From Atherix ibis (lineage: Eukaryota > Arthropoda > Insecta > Diptera > Athericidae), in assembly GCA_958298945.1 (NCBI GenBank), contig OY282608.1, positions 63,402,951 to 63,466,950 of the forward strand: a stretch of DNA of 64,000 bases, in the 5' to 3' direction. This document shows positions 59,194-64,000 of the stretch, piece after piece (position 1 is the stretch's first letter; every line of letters begins with the position of its first letter). Under the pieces are notes generated by a model. That model did no database searches. It had not been told where the DNA came from and saw only the letters and a program-made list of their open reading frames with translations. The position numbers were made by a program, and so were the translations under genes.

Positions 59194-61250
59194 TATTTGT
59201 TTGTTGGTTTGTTGGTTTGTTGTTTTGTTGGTTTGTTGGTTTGTTGGTTTATTTGTTTGTTGGTTTGTTGGCTTGTTGGTTTGTTGGTTTGTTGGTTTGT
59301 TGGCTTGTTGGTTTGTTGGTTTGTTGGTTTGTTGGCTTGTTGGCTTGTTGGCTTGTTGGTTTGTTGGTTTGTTGGTTTGTTGGTTTGATGGTTTGTTGGT
59401 TTTTTGGTTTGTTGGTTTGTTGGTTTGTTGGCTTGTTGGTTTGTTGGTTTGTTGGTTTGTTGGCTTGTTGGCTTGTTGATTTGTTGGTTTGTTGGCTTGT
59501 TGGTTACTTAGTCTGTTGGTTTGTTGGTTTGTTGGTTTGTTGGCTTGTTGGCTTGTTGGTTTGTTGGCTTGTTGGCTTGTTGCTTTGTTGGTTTGTTTGT
59601 TTGTTGGTTTGTTGGTTTGTTGGTTGTGTTGGCTTGTTGGTTTGTTGGTTTTTTGGTTTGTTAGTTTGTTAGTTTTTTGTTTTGTTGGTTTGTTGGTTTG
59701 TTGGTTTGTTGGTTTGTTGGTTTGTTGGCTTGTTGGTTTGTTGGTTTGTTGGTTTGTTGGCTTGTTGGTTTGTTAATTTGTTGGCTTGTTGGCTTGTTGG
59801 TTTGTTGGTTTGTTGGTTTGTTGTCTTGTTGGCTTGTTGGTTTATTGGCTTGTTGGCTTGTTGGTTTGTTGGCTTGTTGGTTTGTTGGTTTGTTGGTTTG
59901 TTGGCTTGTTGGCTTGTTGGTTTGTTGGTTTGTTGGTTTGTTGGTTTGTTGGCTTGTTGGTTACTTAGTTTGTTGGTTTGTTGGCATGTTGGTTTTTTGG
60001 TATGTTGGTTTGTTGGCTTGTTGGTTACTTAGTCTGTTGGTTTGTTGGCATGTTGGTTTGTTGGTTTGTTGGTTTGTTGGCTTGTTGGTTTGGTGGTTTG
60101 TTGGTTTGTTGGTTTGTTGGCTTGTTCGTTTTTTGGTTTGTTGGCTTGTTGGCTAATTGGTTTGTTGGTTTGTTGGTTTGTTGGCTTGTTGGTTTGTTTG
60201 GTTGTTGGTTTGTTGGTTTGTTGGTTTGTTGGTTTGTTAGTTTGTTGGTTTGTTTGCTTGTTGGCTTGTTGGTTTGTTGGTTTGTTGGTTTGTTGGTTTA
60301 TTTGTTTGTTGGTTTGTTGGCTTGTTGGTTTGTTGGTTTGTTGGTTTATTGGCTTGTTGGTTTGTTGGCTTGTTGGCTTGTTGCTTTGTTGGTTTGTTGG
60401 TTTATTGGCTTGTCGGCTTGTTGGTTTGTTAGTTTGTTGGCTTTTTGGTTACTTGGTTTGTTGGTTTGTTGGTTTGTTGGCTTGTTGGTTTGTTGGCTTG
60501 TTGGTTTGTTGGTTTGTTGGTTTGTTGGCATGTTGGCTTGTTGGTTTGTTGGTTTGTTGGTTTGTTGGTTTGTTGGTTTGTTGGTTTGTTGGTTTGTTGG
60601 TTTATTTGTTTATTTGTTTGTTGGTTTGTTGGTTTGTTGGTTTGTTGGTTTGTTGGTTTGTTGGTTTATTTGTTTGTTGGTTTGTTGGCTTGTTGGTTTG
60701 TTGGTTTGTTGGTTTGTTGGCTTGTTGGTTTGTTGGTTTGTTGGTTTGTTGGCTTGTTGGCTTGTTGGTTTGTTGGTTTGTTGGTTTGTTGGTTTGATGG
60801 TTTGTTGGTTTTTTGGTTTGTTGGTTTGTTGGTTTGTTGGCTTGTTGGTTTGTTGGTTTGTTGGTTTGTTGGCTTGTTGGCTTGTTGGTTTGTTGGTTTG
60901 TTGGCTTGTTGGTTACTTAGTCTGTTGGTTTGTTGGTTTGTTGGTTTGTTGGCTTGTTGGCTTGTTGGTTTGTTGGCTTGTTGGCTTGTTGCTTTGTTGG
61001 TTTGTTTGTTTGTTTGTTGGCTTGTTGGTTTGTTGGTTTGTTGGTTTGTTGGTTTGTTGGTTTGTTGGTTTGTTGGCTTGTTGGCTTGTTGGTTTGTTGG
61101 TTTGTTGGCTTGTTGGTTTGTTGGTTTGTTGGTTTGTTGGCTTGTTGGCTTGTTGGGATGTTTGTTTGTTGGCTTGTTGGTTTGTTGGCTTGTTGGTTTG
61201 TTGGCTTGTTGGTTTGTTGGTTTGTTGGTTTGTTGGTTTGTTGGCTTGTT
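59194..61250. repeat. 2,109-bp tandem duplication, unit 2
   Basis: Second copy carrying the same two slips (near 59622 and 61001). The few differences I can see include GTTAGTTTG near 60237 where unit 1 has GTTGGTTTG, and GGTTTGTTGG near 61045 where unit 1 has GGTTCGTTGG at 58935. The match ends near 61,250. Confidence 0.86.
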
Positions 61251-64000
61251 GGCTTGTTGGTTTGTTGGTTTGTTGGCTTGTTGGTTACTTAGTTTGTTGG
61301 TTTGTTGGCATGTTGGTTTGTTGGTTTGTTGGTTTGTTGGCTTGTTGGTTACTTAGTTTGTTGGCATGTTGGTTTGTTGGTTTGTTGGCTTGTTGGCTTG
61401 TTGGTTTATTGGTTTGTTGGCTTGTTGGTTTATTGGCTTGTTGGTTTGTTGGTTTGTTGGTTTGTTGGCTTGTTGGCTTGTTGGTTTGTTGGTTTGTTGG
61501 CTTGTTGGTTATTTAATTTGGTGGTTTGTTGGCTTGTTGGTTTTTTGGTTTTATGGTTTGTTGGCTTGTTGGTTACTTAGTTTGTTGGTTTGTTGGCATG
61601 TTGGTTTGGTGGTTTGTTGGTTTGTTGGCTTGTTGGTTTGTTGGTTTGTTGGCTTGTTGGCTTGTTGGTTTGTTGGTTTGTTGGTTTGTTGGCTTGTTCG
61701 TTTGTTGGTTTGTTGGCTTGTTGGCTTATTGATTTGTTGGTTTGTTAGTTTGTTGGCTTGTTGGTTTGTTGGGTTGTTGGATTGTTGGTTTGTTGGTTTG
61801 TTGGCTTGTTGGCTTGTTGGTTTGTTGGTTTGTTGGTTTGTTGGTTTATTTGTTTGTTGGTTTGTTGGCTTGTTGGTTTGCTGGTTTGTTGGTTTATTGG
61901 CTTGTTGGTTTGTTGGCTTGTTGGCTTGTTGCTTTGTTAATTTGTTGGTTTGTTGGCTTGTTGGCTTGTTGGTTTGTTAGTTTGTTGGCTTTTTGGTGAC
62001 TTGGTTTGTTGGTTTGTTGGTTTGTTGGTTTGTTGGCTTGTTGGTTTGTTGGCTTGTTGGTTTGTTGGTTTGTTGGTTTGTTGGCTTGTTGGCTTGTTGG
62101 TTTGTTGGTTTGTTGGTTTGTTGGTTTGTTGGTTTGTTCGTTGGTTGGTGTGTTGGTTAATTGGTTTGTTGGTTTGTTGGTTTCTTGGTTTGTTGGTTTG
62201 TTAGTTTGTTGGTTTGTTGGTTTGTTGGTTTATTTGTTTGTTGGTTTGTTGGTTTGTTGGTTTGTTGGTTTGTTGGTTTATTTGTTTGTTGGTTTGTTGG
62301 CTTGCTGGTTTGTTGGTTTGTTGGTTTGTTGGCTTGTTGGTTTGTTGGTTTGTTGGCTTGTTGGCTTGTTGGTTTGTTGGTTTGTTGGTTTGTTGGTTTG
62401 TTGGTTTATTGGTTTGTTGGTTTGTTGGTTTTTTGGTTTGTTGGTTTGTTGGTTTGTTGGCTTGTTGGTTTGTTGGTTTGTTGGCTTGTTGGTTTGTTGG
62501 TTTGTTGGCTTGTTGGCTTGTTGGTTTGTTGGTTTGTTGGCTTGTTGGTTACTTAGTTTGTTGGTTTGTTGGTTTGTTGGTTTGTTGGTTTGTTGGTTTG
62601 TTGGCTTTCTGGCTTGTTGGTTTGTTGGCTTGTTGGCTTGTTGCTTTGTTGCTTTGTTGGTTTGTTGGTTTGTTGGTTTGTTGGCTTGTTGGCTTGTTGG
62701 TTTGTTGGTTTGTTGGTTTGTTGGTTTGTTGGCTTGTTGGTTTGTTGGTTTGTTGGTTTGTTGGTTTGTTAGTTTTTTGGTTTGTTGGTTTGTTGGTTTG
62801 TTGGTTTGTTGGTTTGTTGGTTTGTTGGCTTGTTGGTTTGTTGGTTTGTTGGTTTGTTGGCTTGTTGGTTTGTTGATTTGTTGGCTTGTTGGCTTGTTGG
62901 TTTGTTGGTTTGTTGGTTTTTTGGTTTGTTGGCTTGTTGGCTTGTTGGTTTATTGGTTTGTTGGCTTGTTGGTTTGTTGGCTTGTTGGTTTGTTGGTTTG
63001 TTGGTTTGTTGGCTTGTTGGCTTGTTGGTTTGTTGGTTTGTTGGTTTGTTGGTTTGTTGGCTTGTTGGTTACTTAGTTTGTTGGTTTGTTGGCTTGTTGG
63101 TTTGTTGGTTTGTTGGCTTGTTCGTTTTTTGGTTTGTTGGCTTGTTGGCTTATTGGTTTGTTGGTTTGTTGGTTTGTTGGCTTGTTGGTTTGTTGGGTTG
63201 TTGGTTTGTTGGTTTGTTGGTTTGTTGGTTTGTTGGTTTGTTGGTTTGTTGGTTTGTTGGTTTGTTGGCTTGTTGGCTTGTTGGTTTGTTGGTTTGTTGG
63301 TTTGTTGGTTTATTTGTTTGTTGGTTTGTTGGCTTGTTGGTTTGTTGGTTTGTTGGTTTATTGGCTTGTTGGTTTGTTGGCTTGTTGGCTTGTTGCTTTG
63401 TTGGTTTGTTGGTTTATTGGCTTGTTGGCTTGTTGGTTTGTTAGTTTGTTGGCTTTTTGGTTACTTGGTTTGTTGGTTTGTTGGTTTGTTGGCTTGTTGG
63501 TTTGTTGGCTTGTTGGTTTGTTGGTTTGTTGGTTTGTTGGCATGTTTGCTTGTTGGTTTGTTGGTTTGTTGGTTTATTGGTTTGTTGGTTTGTTGGTTTG
63601 TTGGTTTGTTGGTTTGTTGGTTTATTTGTTTGTTGGTTTGTTGGTTTGTTGGTTTGTTGGTTTGTTGGTTTGTTGGTTTGTTGTTTTGTTGGTTTATTTG
63701 TTTGTTGGTTTGTTGGCTTGTTGGTTTGTTGGTTTGTTGGTTTGTTGGCGTGTTGGTTTGTTGGTTTGTTGGCTTGTTGGCTTGTTGGTTTGCTGGTTTG
63801 TTGGTTTGTTGGTTTGTTGGTTTGTTGGTTTTTTGGTTTGTTGGTTTGTTGGTTTGTTGGCTTGTTGGTTTGTTGGTTTGTTGGTTTGTTGGTTTGTTGG
63901 CTTGTTGGTTTGTTGGCTTGTTGGCTTGTTGGTTTGTTGGTTTGTTGGCTTGTTGGTTACTTTGTCTGTTGGTTTGTTGGTTTGTTGGTTTGTTGGTTTG
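61251..64000. repeat. Domain C, right part of the array to the window edge
   Basis: This continues the octamer array with GGCATGTTGG (about 61308, 61362 and 61590), TTAATTGG (about 62157) and TACTTAGT landmarks. It resembles 50.8-52.9 kb and 54.9-56.9 kb at lower identity. It has TTGGTGACTTGG near 61993 where other copies have TTGGTTACTTGG, and TTTTATGG near 61550. The last bases are ordinary monomers; there is no transition to unique DNA. Confidence 0.8.

Larger units (their letters stand above)
1..64000. repeat. 8-bp satellite array (TTGTTGGY)n spanning the whole window
   Basis: Every line of the sequence is made of the octamer TTGTTGGT or TTGTTGGC, with scattered single-base variants. The commonest variants are TTTTTGGT, TTATTTGT, TTATTGGC, TTGTTAGT, TTGTTGCT, TTGTGGGC, TACTTGGT, TACTTAGT and TTGTTCGT. 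The G/T-rich strand is + throughout and no inversion is visible. Register is kept over thousands of bases and broken only by rare small slips. I find no unique sequence, transposon terminus, RNA gene or credible coding region inside the array. Both window edges lie within it, so its true length is unknown. The chromosomal role (heterochromatic satellite) is inferred from size and composition, not shown. Confidence 0.98.

Noticed and set aside
1..64000. Transposon or retroelement origin, with a search for terminal inverted repeats, LTRs, target-site duplications or a transposase
   Set aside because: The strand asymmetry rules out inverted repeats of any length, no coding remnant of a transposase or reverse transcriptase is present, and duplications are in octamer register without foreign sequence at the joins.
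1..64000. tRNA, rRNA or structured RNA genes, promoters, terminators and riboswitches
   Set aside because: G/T-only and A/C-only strands cannot make the stems these elements need, and no box or loop motif is visible. T-runs such as that at 6193-6203 lack an upstream hairpin, so they are not intrinsic terminators.
1..64000. Assigning a species or a named satellite family
   Set aside because: No gene or unique sequence is available, and I do not recognise the octamer as belonging to a specific taxon. A large eukaryotic genome is likely from array size, but nothing more specific is supported.

Overview
This window holds no gene that I can support. From base 1 to base 64,000 it is one uninterrupted satellite array built on an 8-bp monomer, TTGTTGGT, with TTGTTGGC as its main variant. 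The other strand reads ACCAACAA/GCCAACAA. The + strand is almost entirely G and T. C appears mostly as the last base of the C-type monomer, and A is limited to a small set of diagnostic variant octamers (for example TTATTTGT, TACTTGGT, TACTTAGT, TTGTTAGT). No unique flanking sequence appears at either end, so the array is longer than the window.

The array is strongly hierarchical. Rare variant octamers and rare 1- to 5-bp register slips act as landmarks that recur in the same order. Domain A (about 1-24,077, with a transitional unit to 27,526) is a higher-order repeat (HOR) of about 3.7-4.2 kb. Its boundary landmark, GGTTAGTTCGTTTG or the GGATAGTTC variant, lies at 2491, 6666, 10481, 14360, 20367 and 24078. 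Domain B (about 27,527-41,460) carries the same boundary landmark at 27527, 29488, 32609 and 36530 but has a different internal landmark, a +1 slip. Domain C (about 41,461-64,000) has lost the boundary landmark. It is built from other modules marked by TTGGCATGTTGG, TTAATTGG/CTAATTGG and TACTTAGT, and includes an A/B-like island near 46.6-47.4 kb.

Large tandem duplications are superimposed on this, with offsets of about 1,374, 1,824, 800, 1,945, 4,128/4,080, 2,109, 192 and 304 bp. Each offset equals a whole number of octamers plus exactly the small slips visible inside that unit. That is the signature of unequal exchange or similar homology-driven amplification acting in 8-bp register.

Many long open frames exist on the + strand, but they are a by-product of the repeat. 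An octamer read in triplets cycles through the same eight residues (L-L-V-C-W-F-V-G) in all three frames and contains no stop. The layout fits a large eukaryotic genome's heterochromatic satellite (pericentromeric, sex-chromosome or subtelomeric), but nothing in the sequence identifies a species, and a prokaryotic source is not formally excluded. There are no genes here to work together. What can be described is the repeat's architecture and how it evolved.
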